From: an archaeon | GTDB taxonomy: Archaea > Methanobacteriota > Methanobacteria > Methanobacteriales > Methanobacteriaceae | NCBI GenBank assembly: GCA_024409145.1 | Contig: JAKSUF010000007.1 | Location: 1-15,142, forward strand | Direction: 5' to 3' | DNA: 15,142 nucleotides | Shown here: positions 7,369 through 14,273 of the stretch, one piece after another | How positions within the stretch are numbered: the stretch's first letter is position 1 | Layout: the number at the start of each line of letters is the position of its first letter | Translations under genes and position numbers: made by a program | Notes under the pieces: generated by a model | Database searches by the model: none | Seen by the model: only the letters and a program-made list of their open reading frames with translations | Told to the model about the DNA's origin: nothing

Positions 7369-7452
7369 AATTTTATGTCCTAATAATTTAAAATCTAAGT
7401 TTATTTCTTTAATTTTATTCTATTTCTTAATTATTATTGTATTTTTTAAGTA

Positions 7453-9363
7453 TTATTGTAATCTTGTAGCATCTAATATGAGTGGAGTTTTAGTTTCTAT
7501 TTTATAACTTCTATGGATACTTGAAGCTAAGTCAACAGTTTTATATGGATCTCCATGACAAGTAAGAATCTTATCTGGTCTTGGATGTAATCTTTTAGCA
7601 AACTCCATTAATTGTCTTCTGTTAGAGTGTCCACTAAATCCTTGAATAGTTTTAATTTCCATATTTACATTGAATACTTTTGTTTTTCCATCTTCTCCTT
7701 CAAGAGGGATTTCTTTATGTCCTTTTTGGATTCTTCTACCTAATGAACCTTCAGATTGGTATCCAACAAAAATCATTGTATTTCTTTTATCTTCACATAA
7801 CCATTTGAAATATTCTACAGAGTTTCCTCCAGTTAACATACCTGAAGTTGAAAGTATGATTGAAGGTTCACCATCAATGATTTCTTTTCTTTCTTTATTA
7901 TTTTGGACTTTATTAAAAGAATCTGCAATAAATGGATTTCTGCCCATGTGGAATATTTGATCTCTTAAATCTTTACTTAAGTATTCTGGTCTTGCAGTAT
8001 GAACTGCAGTTGCTTCCCAAATCATTCCATCAAGATGAATCGGTACTTCTTCAATATATCCATGTCTCATATATTCTTCAAGTACAATCATTAATTCTTG
8101 TGCTCTTCCTACTGCAAATACTGGGAGTAAGATTTTTCCACCACGTTTGAGGGTCTTATATATTGTTTTCATTAACTCTTTTTCAGCATTATTTCTTGAT
8201 GGAGTAATATCTTCATGTCCACCATAAGTACTTTCCATTACACAACTTTCGATTCTTGGGAATTTGGTTGTAGCTGGTTCGAGAAGTCTGCTTCTTTCAT
8301 ATTTAAAATCTCCAGTATATAACATATTGTGTGCACCTTCTCCAATATTAAAGTGACACATTGCAGAACCTAAAATATGTCCTGCATTATGTAATGTTAA
8401 TTTTATATCTGGTGAAATATCAGTTACTACACCATAATCCAGAGTAATGGTATGTTTAATCATTTTTTGAACATGTTTTACATTAAATGGTAATGGATTA
8501 TCTTCTCTATGTGCAATATCAATATAATCTAATTGTAAAAGTACCATTAAATCTCTTGTTGCAGTTGTACAATAAACAGGACCTTCATATCCATAATGGT
8601 AAAGGTATGGGATAAATCCACAATGGTCTAAATGGGCATGTGATACAACTACTCCATCTAAATCTTGAATAGAGAACTCTCCAACACCTAACATTGGGAA
8701 TGAACTTTTTTCATCTTGTCCTGCTACATTAACTCCACAATCTAATAAAACACGGCTATTTGGAGTTTGAAGTAACATACAGGAACGTCCTACTTCTTTA
8801 AATCCTCCTAAAGAAGTTAATCTTGTCCAATCATTAGGATATTTTCCTCCTTGGTGGATTCTTGCACCTAAATCTTGTAAGATTTTTTTCCTTTCTTTAC
8901 TATTATTTAAGAGAGTATTTCTGATTCTACCAATAATCTCTGATTGGATTGGAGGAGTTCTTAAGATTTTAGGAGCCCAACCTGTTTTTCTTACAATTTC
9001 TCTTGAAGTTACACCATATTTTCCAATTACAAGTCCTGGTTTTGTAGCTTCAATAACTACTTCACAAGTAACTTCATCAAAAGAAATATTAGTAATTTCT
9101 GCTTCAACAGGTACAATTTCTTCAACAGCTTTAATTGTATCATCTGGTTCCATTAAAACAGACTTATCTGATCTAATAATTATTCTTTTTCTTAAATCTT
9201 TAGCTAAAGTACGTATAATGTCCCCACTATCTGCTATCATTTCATGATTTTTAGTATAGATAACAACTTCTGGACCTTCAAATTCAATTTTAGCTAATTG
9301 TATATTTTCAGGTAATTTTTCAACAATTCTTTCTCTGATTTCTTCTAAAACATTTGAAGTCAT
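7453..9363 (-). CDS. fttA: aCPSF1 / FttA, KH-domain beta-CASP ribonuclease and termination factor
   Basis: Archaeal CPSF73-like metallo-beta-lactamase nuclease that cuts U-rich nascent RNA 3' ends and terminates transcription (established for aCPSF1/FttA). It has 636 residues, as expected. Two N-terminal KH-like domains cover about 1-140, the second carrying GKYG (114-117) inside GLVIGKYG. The metallo-beta-lactamase core has HAHLDH (242-247), NAGHILGS with His329 and TGDFKY with Asp352. The beta-CASP insert begins near ESTYGG (motif A, Glu377), with SGHS (His579) and TCHGDP (His603) as later metal or catalytic residues. All expected catalytic residues are present. The start has GTGAT a few bases upstream. 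It follows psmB by 196 bases, a neighbourhood also known from other methanogens. The 5' gap carries palindromes that may regulate it. Confidence 0.96.
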   Translation of the reverse strand: MTSNVLEEIRERIVEKLPENIQLAKIEFEGPEVVIYTKNHEMIADSGDIIRTLAKDLRKRIIIRSDKSVLMEPDDTIKAVEEIVPVEAEITNISFDEVTCEVVIEATKPGLVIGKYGVTSREIVRKTGWAPKILRTPPIQSEIIGRIRNTLLNNSKERKKILQDLGARIHQGGKYPNDWTRLTSLGGFKEVGRSCMLLQTPNSRVLLDCGVNVAGQDEKSSFPMLGVGEFSIQDLDGVVVSHAHLDHCGFIPYLYHYGYEGPVYCTTATRDLMVLLQLDYIDIAHREDNPLPFNVKHVQKMIKHTITLDYGVVTDISPDIKLTLHNAGHILGSAMCHFNIGEGAHNMLYTGDFKYERSRLLEPATTKFPRIESCVMESTYGGHEDITPSRNNAEKELMKTIYKTLKRGGKILLPVFAVGRAQELMIVLEEYMRHGYIEEVPIHLDGMIWEATAVHTARPEYLSKDLRDQIFHMGRNPFIADSFNKVQNNKERKEIIDGEPSIILSTSGMLTGGNSVEYFKWLCEDKRNTMIFVGYQSEGSLGRRIQKGHKEIPLEGEDGKTKVFNVNMEIKTIQGFSGHSNRRQLMEFAKRLHPRPDKILTCHGDPYKTVDLASSIHRSYKIETKTPLILDATRLQ

Positions 9364-9394
9364 ATAATCACTTCGAAAATAAGATGTATAAATT

Positions 9395-9411
9395 AGTATA
9401 TGAGTTATACT
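9395..9411. repeat. inverted repeat in the fttA leader region
   Basis: AGTATA (9395-9400) and TATACT (9406-9411) pair around a five-base TGAGT spacer, 32-48 bases upstream of the fttA ATG. It could be a 5'-leader hairpin or an operator next to the initiation site. Confidence 0.4.
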
Positions 9412-9490
9412 TAGCCAGTTTTAATCAATGGTTTAAAGTATTTAAAAAATGTTTAATAATTAGTTATTAATTGAGTTATAATGCATATAC

Positions 9491-9507
9491 TATTATACTG
9501 TATAATA
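9491..9507. repeat. 17-bp palindrome between psmB and fttA
   Basis: TATTATAC (9491-9498) and GTATAATA (9500-9507) are perfect arms around one base. It sits 128-144 bases upstream of fttA and 53 bases beyond the psmB stop, in a gap with several TATA-like words. It may be part of the fttA promoter or operator, or a downstream element of psmB. Confidence 0.5.
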
Positions 9508-9547
9508 AAATTAGTTTGTTAATATAATAAAAATAATAAATTGATTG

Positions 9548-9568
9548 AATGGTTATTATTTAACCATT
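9548..9568 (-). terminator. stem-loop across the psmB stop codon
   Basis: AATGGTTA (9548-9555) and TAACCATT (9561-9568) form an 8-bp stem with a five-base loop; the psmB stop codon is 9560-9562. Downstream on the minus strand the DNA is T-rich (ATTTATTATTTTTATTATATT-like), so it is a plausible transcript end between psmB and fttA. Confidence 0.6.
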
Positions 9569-10183
9569 AATTTTATCAATTATTTTAGTAATTTCTTCTT
9601 TTTCTAACATTTCATATCCATCTTTAGTAACTTTAGCTACTAAAAATCCATTTCCGGAGAATGTATCTCTTTCAGTAGCTGCTTTTAAACTTCTAAGAGC
9701 TACTTCAATAGCTTCATCTACTGTAATGTCTTCATGGAATCTGTCTTCGAGTACACCATATGCAAAGGTGGAACCTGATCCAGTTGAGATGAATGTATCT
9801 TTAATCATACCACCTGCAGCATCTAATGAATAAATTGATGCACCATTTTCATCTACTCCTCCAAGAAGAGTTTGAACATATGCTGGAGATGAATGTAATA
9901 TATTTGCACTTACTGCTGCTGCAGCTTCAATACTTATATTTTTACCATTTCTTAATCTGTATAAAGAAACTTCTGCACTAATGACTTTCATTAAACTTTG
10001 TGCATCAGCAACAGACCCTGCGATAGTTGTTGCAATATGATTATCAATTTTGAATATTTTTTCAGCTACTTTATGAGCTACTAAGTTTCCCATACTAGCT
10101 CTTCTCTCACTTGCAAATACAACACCGTCAACACAGGTAATACCAACAGTTGTAGTACCTTCTAAAGTGTTTTTGTTACTCAT
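9560..10183 (-). CDS. psmB: 20S proteasome beta subunit (PsmB)
   Basis: Catalytic subunit of the archaeal 20S proteasome, an N-terminal-nucleophile threonine protease. The 207-residue precursor has a nine-residue propeptide ending in EG; cleavage would expose Thr10 as the active-site residue in TTTVGI. In mature numbering Glu17 (SERR), Lys33 (AEKIF) and GSGS plus RDTFSGNG near the C-terminal half complete the site; Glu rather than Asp at 17 also occurs in Thermoplasma. The start is supported by GAGGTG about nine bases upstream. It is divergent from taw2 and upstream of fttA on the same strand. The alpha subunit and the PAN ATPase are not in the window. Length and motifs leave little doubt. 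Confidence 0.97.
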   Translation of the reverse strand: MSNKNTLEGTTTVGITCVDGVVFASERRASMGNLVAHKVAEKIFKIDNHIATTIAGSVADAQSLMKVISAEVSLYRLRNGKNISIEAAAAVSANILHSSPAYVQTLLGGVDENGASIYSLDAAGGMIKDTFISTGSGSTFAYGVLEDRFHEDITVDEAIEVALRSLKAATERDTFSGNGFLVAKVTKDGYEMLEKEEITKIIDKING

Positions 10184-10230
10184 ATTAAATACACCTCGAT
10201 ATATTTGTATTTTAAATATTATTATGTTTT

Positions 10231-10240
10231 AATATAATTT
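10231..10240 (-). promoter_or_regulatory. possible TATA element for psmB
   Basis: The minus strand reads AAATTATATT; initiation about 25 bases downstream (near 10208) would give a leader of about 25 bases ending in the GAGGTG site. It is assigned by position and composition only. Confidence 0.35.
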
Positions 10241-10310
10241 TAATTCAATAAATATTATATTGATTTAATTTATTATTAATTTAATTTCATAAGTATTATT
10301 AATCTTAAAT

Positions 10311-10346
10311 GGACTAATTTTAATATTAAATAGCTAAAATTAGTTC
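10311..10346. repeat. 12-bp stem-loop between psmB and taw2
   Basis: ACTAATTTTA (10313-10322) and TAAAATTAGT (10335-10344) are perfect inverted arms around a 12-base loop; GG before and TC after extend the RNA stem to 12 pairs with one G-U. It lies about 130 bases from psmB and 225 from taw2. No T-run follows, so it does not look like a simple terminator. Confidence 0.55.
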
Positions 10347-10385
10347 AGTAAAATTTAATAAATAATCTAATTAAAATCAGTATAA

Positions 10386-10427
10386 GTTAGGTTATTTGGT
10401 AGTGTTTACTTATATTCACTTCCTAAC
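10386..10427. repeat. nested inverted repeat GTTAGG/CCTAAC
   Basis: GTTAGG (10386-10391) pairs with CCTAAC (10422-10427), and within it AGTG (10401-10404) pairs with CACT (10417-10420). These are among the most G/C-containing bases of a 377-base gap that otherwise has no gene. Together with the hairpin at 10311-10346 it could mark a structured RNA or a regulatory site of the divergent promoters. Confidence 0.4.
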
Positions 10428-10447
10428 AATTTTTATTATGTTAATGG

Positions 10448-10459
10448 TAATATATAATA
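10448..10459 (+). promoter_or_regulatory. possible TATA element for taw2
   Basis: TAATATATAATA precedes taw2 by about 115 bases and would give a leader near 90 bases. A second AT box (CTATATATT, about 10537-10546) is closer, but initiation from it would fall on the ribosome site. The choice between them is open. Confidence 0.3.
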
Positions 10460-10572
10460 GTTTCGATATTTTCTTTTGTTTTTATTTTGGTTATTTTAAG
10501 TTTCCAAAGTTTTTTATTTAATTAAATTAAAAATTACTATATATTTAATATATTATTTACTTGGTGATTTTT

Positions 10573-11361
10573 TTGAAATGGAAAAAAATTGGAGATATAT
10601 TAGTTGTAGATGACAATTTTACTAATTCTACTACTTATACTGAAAATAAAGATTTAGAAGGTTATTTAAAATCTGTAGCTATTAAACATAATGTAAAATC
10701 TATTATTAAAATTAATAAAATTTCAGGTCAAATGAGGGAACCAAGTATTGAATTTTTATATGGTGAAGATAGTGAAACTATTCATAAAGAAAATGGTTGC
10801 TTTTTTAATTTAGATTTATCAAAAGTCATGTGGGCTAAAGGTAATAATAATGAACGTCTTAGAATAGCAAAATTGGTTAAAAAAGGAGAAACTTTTCTAG
10901 ATATGTTTGCAGGTATTGGTTATTTTTCTATTCCTGTAGGGGTTCATAGTAAAGCTAAAAAGATTTATTCCATTGAAATTAATCCTAATTCTTATTATTT
11001 TTTAAAGAAGAATATAGAATTAAATAAAATTAATAAGAAATTAAATGGGCGTATGGAAGCTATTTTGGGTGATTGTGCTATTGAAGCTCCTAAATATTCT
11101 GCAGATAGGATTTCAATGGGTTATGTTAAAACAACTCATCATTTTCTAAAACATGCTATGGATGCCATTAATGATGGTGGAATTATTCATTATCATGAAA
11201 CTGTCCCTGAAAAATTAATAGAATCTCGCCCATATGAAAGATTAAAAAAAGTAGCTACTGAATGTTCTATTAGTGATGTTGAAGTTTTAAACATTCAGTA
11301 TATAAAAAAATATTCTCCAGGTGTTGCTCATATAGTTGTAGATACTAAAATTAATTATTAA
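10573..11361 (+). CDS. taw2: Taw2/TYW2-type tRNA wyosine aminocarboxypropyltransferase
   Basis: Class I SAM-dependent enzyme of the Trm5/TYW2 family, expected to transfer the aminocarboxypropyl group of SAM to 4-demethylwyosine at position 37 of tRNA-Phe. The 262-residue protein has a small N-terminal domain, then motif I DMFAGIGYFSIP (110-121), the acidic SAM contact Glu135 (IYSIEIN), and DRISMGYV (178-185). Trm5 methyltransferases carry an N-L/F-P motif at that place; the MGYV form points to TYW2/Taw2. HYHE (206-209) is also conserved in the family. The start is a TTG at 10573, chosen because GGTGAT (10563-10568), a full anti-16S match, lies four bases upstream; in-frame TTG and GTG codons further up overlap that site. 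Its stop overlaps that of cofG tail to tail. The exact reaction is inferred from family. Confidence 0.85.
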   Translation: MKWKKIGDILVVDDNFTNSTTYTENKDLEGYLKSVAIKHNVKSIIKINKISGQMREPSIEFLYGEDSETIHKENGCFFNLDLSKVMWAKGNNNERLRIAKLVKKGETFLDMFAGIGYFSIPVGVHSKAKKIYSIEINPNSYYFLKKNIELNKINKKLNGRMEAILGDCAIEAPKYSADRISMGYVKTTHHFLKHAMDAINDGGIIHYHETVPEKLIESRPYERLKKVATECSISDVEVLNIQYIKKYSPGVAHIVVDTKINY

Positions 11362-11365
11362 TTTT
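11347..11365. terminator. 19-bp palindrome holding both stop codons of taw2 and cofG
   Basis: AAAATTAAT (11347-11355) and ATTAATTTT (11357-11365) are perfect arms around one T. The taw2 stop (11359-11361) and the cofG stop (11351-11353, minus strand) sit at mirror positions. Both proteins therefore end in Lys-Ile-Asn plus one residue. On the plus strand a T-rich stretch (about 11370-11400) follows, so termination of taw2 inside cofG DNA is plausible; the minus side has no T-run. Confidence 0.6.
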
Positions 11366-12472
11366 GTCTTGTAATTTTTTAACTTTTTCTAATAATTTTG
11401 AGTTTTCTAAATACTCCTCATTAATATATTTTTCATAAATTGCTAATCTTTCTTTTAATTCTAATCCTGCATCATTAGTTAATTTCTCAAGATGGTCTAA
11501 TGTTGGCCATGGGGAACTTGGGTTTACATAATCTTCACTAAGTGGAGAAACTCCTCCCCAATCATCAGTTCCACAAATTAAAAATATTTGACTAGTGTCA
11601 TAATTTAAGTTAGGTGGGACTTGTACAGAAACACCTTTGAATAATAATTGTGCTGTTGCAACTGTTCTTACCATATCTAAAAGACTTGGTTCTGGATAAT
11701 CTTCCATTTCAATTCCGGGACTTATGGTAAAATTTTGTATAATTACTTCTTGAATATGGTCATATTTGTCGTGAATCTCTTTTATTGCAAGTAAAGAATC
11801 TGCTACTTCTTCTTTAGTTTCTCCAATTCCAATTAATAATCCTGTAGTATAAGGTATTTTAAGACGCCCTGCATTTTCTATTGTTTCAAGTCTAATTTCA
11901 GGATTTTTTCCAGGACTTTTTTTATGAGCTATTGTTTCCATTAATCTTTTGGATGAACTTTCTAACATCATACCCATAGATACATTATATTCTTTGAGTT
12001 TTTTCATGGATTCATAACTAAAGTTTCCTGCATTAGTATGTGGGAGAAGTTCGGTTTTTTCAACAGTCATTTTACAGATATCATAAATGTACTCGGTCAT
12101 ATTGTTGTAACCAAATTCCTTTAATTTATCTACTACTGCTTCTTCAGTATCTGCATCTTCGCCCATAGTAAATAATGCTTCTTTACAACCGTATTTTTCA
12201 GCTTCTTTCAATGTAGCTAATACTTCTTCTTTTGTTTTAAGTAAAATTGCTTCGGGGTCTTTTGGATCTTTTTTAAATGCACAATAACCACAATCATTTC
12301 TACATATTTCTGTTAATGGAATGAACACATTCTTGGAATATGTGACATAATTATCTTCTCTTTTAGAATTAGCTAAGTTCATTATTTCGAGAAGGTCTTC
12401 TCCTTTTGCATTTAACATTAATACTAAATCTTCTTTTGTTAAATTTTCTAAATCTATTTTTGTGGTTATCAT
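11351..12472 (-). CDS. cofG: 7,8-didemethyl-8-hydroxy-5-deazariboflavin (FO) synthase subunit 1 (CofG)
   Basis: Radical-SAM half of FO synthase; with CofH it builds the deazaflavin chromophore of coenzyme F420 from tyrosine and a pyrimidine precursor. The 373-residue protein has the iron-sulfur motif C-x3-C-x2-C at Cys57, Cys61 and Cys64 (ICRNDCGYCAF), followed by the CofG-like ALFTMGE segment (about 99-105), LLIGIGETKEE and a long C-terminal part with DDWGG and NPSSPWP. CofH is not in this window. The preceding gene stops directly before an ATG at 12484, but GAGGGA (12482-12477) lies four bases before the ATG at 12472, which is taken as the start. The two genes are thus tightly coupled. The tail overlaps taw2 by 11 bases in opposite orientation. 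Confidence 0.94.
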   Translation of the reverse strand: MITTKIDLENLTKEDLVLMLNAKGEDLLEIMNLANSKREDNYVTYSKNVFIPLTEICRNDCGYCAFKKDPKDPEAILLKTKEEVLATLKEAEKYGCKEALFTMGEDADTEEAVVDKLKEFGYNNMTEYIYDICKMTVEKTELLPHTNAGNFSYESMKKLKEYNVSMGMMLESSSKRLMETIAHKKSPGKNPEIRLETIENAGRLKIPYTTGLLIGIGETKEEVADSLLAIKEIHDKYDHIQEVIIQNFTISPGIEMEDYPEPSLLDMVRTVATAQLLFKGVSVQVPPNLNYDTSQIFLICGTDDWGGVSPLSEDYVNPSSPWPTLDHLEKLTNDAGLELKERLAIYEKYINEEYLENSKLLEKVKKLQDKINN

Positions 12473-12484
12473 TTTTTCCCTCAT

Positions 12485-12928
12485 CTAAACATCATTATCT
12501 GATACAGTTATTTCAACATATAATGGTCCGAATCCAGATTTATCTTTCCATGTAGCTACAAAAGCTGTTGCATGTTTCATTTTGAATAGCTTACTTTCTA
12601 CTTTTAATCCCATAGATTCTAATTGATTGGTCATTTTAGCGATTCCTCCGGTATCTGGTGCAGATTCAATTTCCATGGATTCTCTAAGTTGAGTATCAAT
12701 TTTTTCAATAAAATTCTTTCCAGCATCTGAATTTATAGATATCTCTTCGGATCCTAAAATTTCTTCTAATTCTGCTAATTTAGTTTCCATTTCTTCAATA
12801 GCTATATTATCAGCAGACATTCCTCTTACAATTAATATTTTATCACTGTTATATGCTGCTCTTGACCCTTTATATGCATTATAATGTCCAATAACTTGTC
12901 CGGTAATTTTAGGTAATAGATTTCCCAT
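12485..12928 (-). CDS. small archaeal protein of unknown function, possibly DUF2120-like
   Basis: A 147-residue soluble protein without signal or membrane segments. It starts with a glycine-containing segment (ITGQVIGHYNAYKGSRAAY, 8-26), then a strand (ILIVRG), an acidic helix-rich middle and a C-terminal beta-like part ending in PLYVEITVSDNDV. I am not certain of the family; DUF2120 comes to mind from memory only. The ATG at 12928 is favoured since GTGAT (12937-12933) is spaced four bases upstream; the longer GTG start at 12937 overlaps that ribosome site. The stop codon TAG touches the first possible cofG ATG, so the gene is coupled to cofG. A role in F420 metabolism would be a guess from position. 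Its promoter is not clear in the AT-rich gap upstream. Confidence 0.75.
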   Translation of the reverse strand: MGNLLPKITGQVIGHYNAYKGSRAAYNSDKILIVRGMSADNIAIEEMETKLAELEEILGSEEISINSDAGKNFIEKIDTQLRESMEIESAPDTGGIAKMTNQLESMGLKVESKLFKMKHATAFVATWKDKSGFGPLYVEITVSDNDV

Positions 12929-13082
12929 ATTAATCACATTCTTTTTTGATAATATTTTTTATATTACTTTATTTTAATTATAGTTTTTTTATTCTATTAA
13001 TTAAATACTTATTTAAATTTATTATAATAATAGTTTTTATATTTTATTTAAAAAATAGTTAATATTAATTAAATTTTATCAA

Positions 13083-13104
13083 TTTTAATAAAATTTTATT
13101 AAAA
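13083..13104. repeat. 22-bp perfect palindrome downstream of mptA
   Basis: Arms TTTTAATAAAA (13083-13093) and TTTTATTAAAA (13094-13104) are exact. It lies 38-59 bases past the mptA stop and about 155 bases before the DUF-like gene. It may be an operator or a second terminator element; AT-only composition makes chance more likely than for the GC-containing repeats. Confidence 0.4.
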
Positions 13105-13121
13105 AGTATTACTTAATTTTT

Positions 13122-13153
13122 AAAAAAATAATATGGGAAAATTATTCTTCCCA
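13122..13153 (-). terminator. hairpin-plus-T7 terminator across the mptA stop codon
   Basis: TGGGAA (13134-13139) and TTCCCA (13148-13153) form a 6-bp stem with an eight-base loop that includes the stop codon (13142-13144). On the minus strand TATTA and then seven T (13128-13122) follow. The G/C content of the arms is high for this region. Confidence 0.65.
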
Positions 13154-14086
13154 ATTGAGTTCTTCTTTTAATCCACCTAAAGTAGATATTTTTTCTGCAA
13201 ATGCATTGTGTCTATGGATACTTTCATGGTTTACTTGTCTTATTGTGATTAAAGTATCGTCTGGAAGATTAGAGTATTCTTCGATAATTGTTTCTACCAT
13301 ATTTCTAACACAATCTTCTACAAAAACAGGATTTTTGTGAGCATTCATTACTGTTGCATTTTCATCTGGACGTTTTAAAAGTCCACATACTGGAGAACTC
13401 ATTGATTTTTCAATTAGTTCAATAATTTTTTCCCCTTCTACTTTCTGATTTTCTGGAACTTCTATGACTATGGTTCCTACCCCTCTTTGGTTATGTGAAG
13501 CGAAAGTTACAGTATCTAATACTTTTGCACAAGTTTCTTCATCTAAAAATTCAAGTAATTTGTTTTTATCTGCTTCTCTAACTGATTCTTGTGCACATGG
13601 GCAAACAGTCATACCAACTACTTCTGCACCTATGCTTTTACGAATGCTAATTTTTCCATTTTCGTCACGAATACCTACTGCATTAGCGAGTAATTTACAC
13701 ATTTCTTGAGACTCTTTTTTAGTTACTGGAGATTCTCTAGGGAACATGTATTCGCTTTCCATATTTATTTCTACACGTGCTGCATATTCATGTTTCTCAA
13801 GCATTCTTTCTACAATTTTTGCACAAAGATCTTCTATCCATACACTGGAGCTAGATACTACTTCATCAACAACTTCACTAATTGCCTCAGGACTTCTGGA
13901 CATGTGAATTCCTTTTTGGTCACTTGGTAAGTCTACGAAAGCATCAAAAGTAGGTGTTAATATGATAGGTCTTTTTCCTGGTCTTTCAAGTCTTAATAAT
14001 TTTTTAACATTGGTGACTCCTACTCTACTTAAGTGAATAGCTATACGAGGAGCATCACCTTGGGTATCAGGGAAACAAATTGCCAT
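13142..14086 (-). CDS. mptA: GTP cyclohydrolase MptA (FolE2-like, methanopterin pathway)
   Basis: Fe(II)-dependent GTP cyclohydrolase that forms 7,8-dihydroneopterin 2',3'-cyclic phosphate, first step to tetrahydromethanopterin; homologous to bacterial FolE2. The 314-residue length fits. Marks: FPDTQGDAPRIAIHLSRVGV (5-24), DLPSDQKGIHMSR (52-64, with His61), TVCPCAQE (160-167, Cys162 and Cys164), FASHNQRGVGT (195-205, His198) and NHESIHRHNAFAE (286-298). These give the expected Cys/His metal and substrate residues. The start has AAGG six bases upstream. It is downstream of an Lrp-family regulator on the same strand, separated by 264 bases with repeats. Later pterin-pathway genes are not in the window. 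Confidence 0.94.
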   Translation of the reverse strand: MAICFPDTQGDAPRIAIHLSRVGVTNVKKLLRLERPGKRPIILTPTFDAFVDLPSDQKGIHMSRSPEAISEVVDEVVSSSSVWIEDLCAKIVERMLEKHEYAARVEINMESEYMFPRESPVTKKESQEMCKLLANAVGIRDENGKISIRKSIGAEVVGMTVCPCAQESVREADKNKLLEFLDEETCAKVLDTVTFASHNQRGVGTIVIEVPENQKVEGEKIIELIEKSMSSPVCGLLKRPDENATVMNAHKNPVFVEDCVRNMVETIIEEYSNLPDDTLITIRQVNHESIHRHNAFAEKISTLGGLKEELNWEE

Positions 14087-14121
14087 AATATACCTTCTAT
14101 TTTTTTTAATATATTGAATTA

Positions 14122-14149
14122 AATAAGTATATTAATTAATAAGTATATT
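14122..14149. promoter_or_regulatory. 12-bp direct repeat in the mptA promoter region
   Basis: AATAAGTATATT occurs at 14122-14133 and 14138-14149 (16-bp period), 36-63 bases before mptA. On the minus strand each reads AATATACTTATT and could serve as a TATA box. A further AAATATACTT in opposite orientation is at 14223-14232. The set may be a promoter with regulator sites, for instance for the neighbouring Lrp protein, which is inference. Confidence 0.45.
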
Positions 14150-14273
14150 TAAACTATCTCATTGAAAAATTAAACTTAGTTAAATATTTAAAAATATTTG
14201 AGTATTCTAAATTTTTATTAATAAATATACTTTAAATTAATTAAATATAATATTCTGTTTTGTATCTTATAAT

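Noticed and set aside
5306..8150. Plus-strand frames opposite the comC/mdh gene, purM and fttA (5306-5644, 6780-6980, 7670-7960, 7932-8150)
   Set aside because: They are antisense shadows of strongly supported genes, with low-complexity or Ser/Pro/Ile-rich translations and no initiation signals.
9560..10183. Glu instead of Asp at mature position 17 of PsmB as a lost catalytic residue
   Set aside because: Glu is also found there in the active Thermoplasma subunit, so it is normal variation.
10184..10560. tRNA or C/D-box RNA gene in the largest divergent gap
   Set aside because: No cloverleaf with T-arm consensus, no CCA-ending acceptor and no paired RUGAUGA/CUGA boxes were found; only hairpins remain, reported separately.
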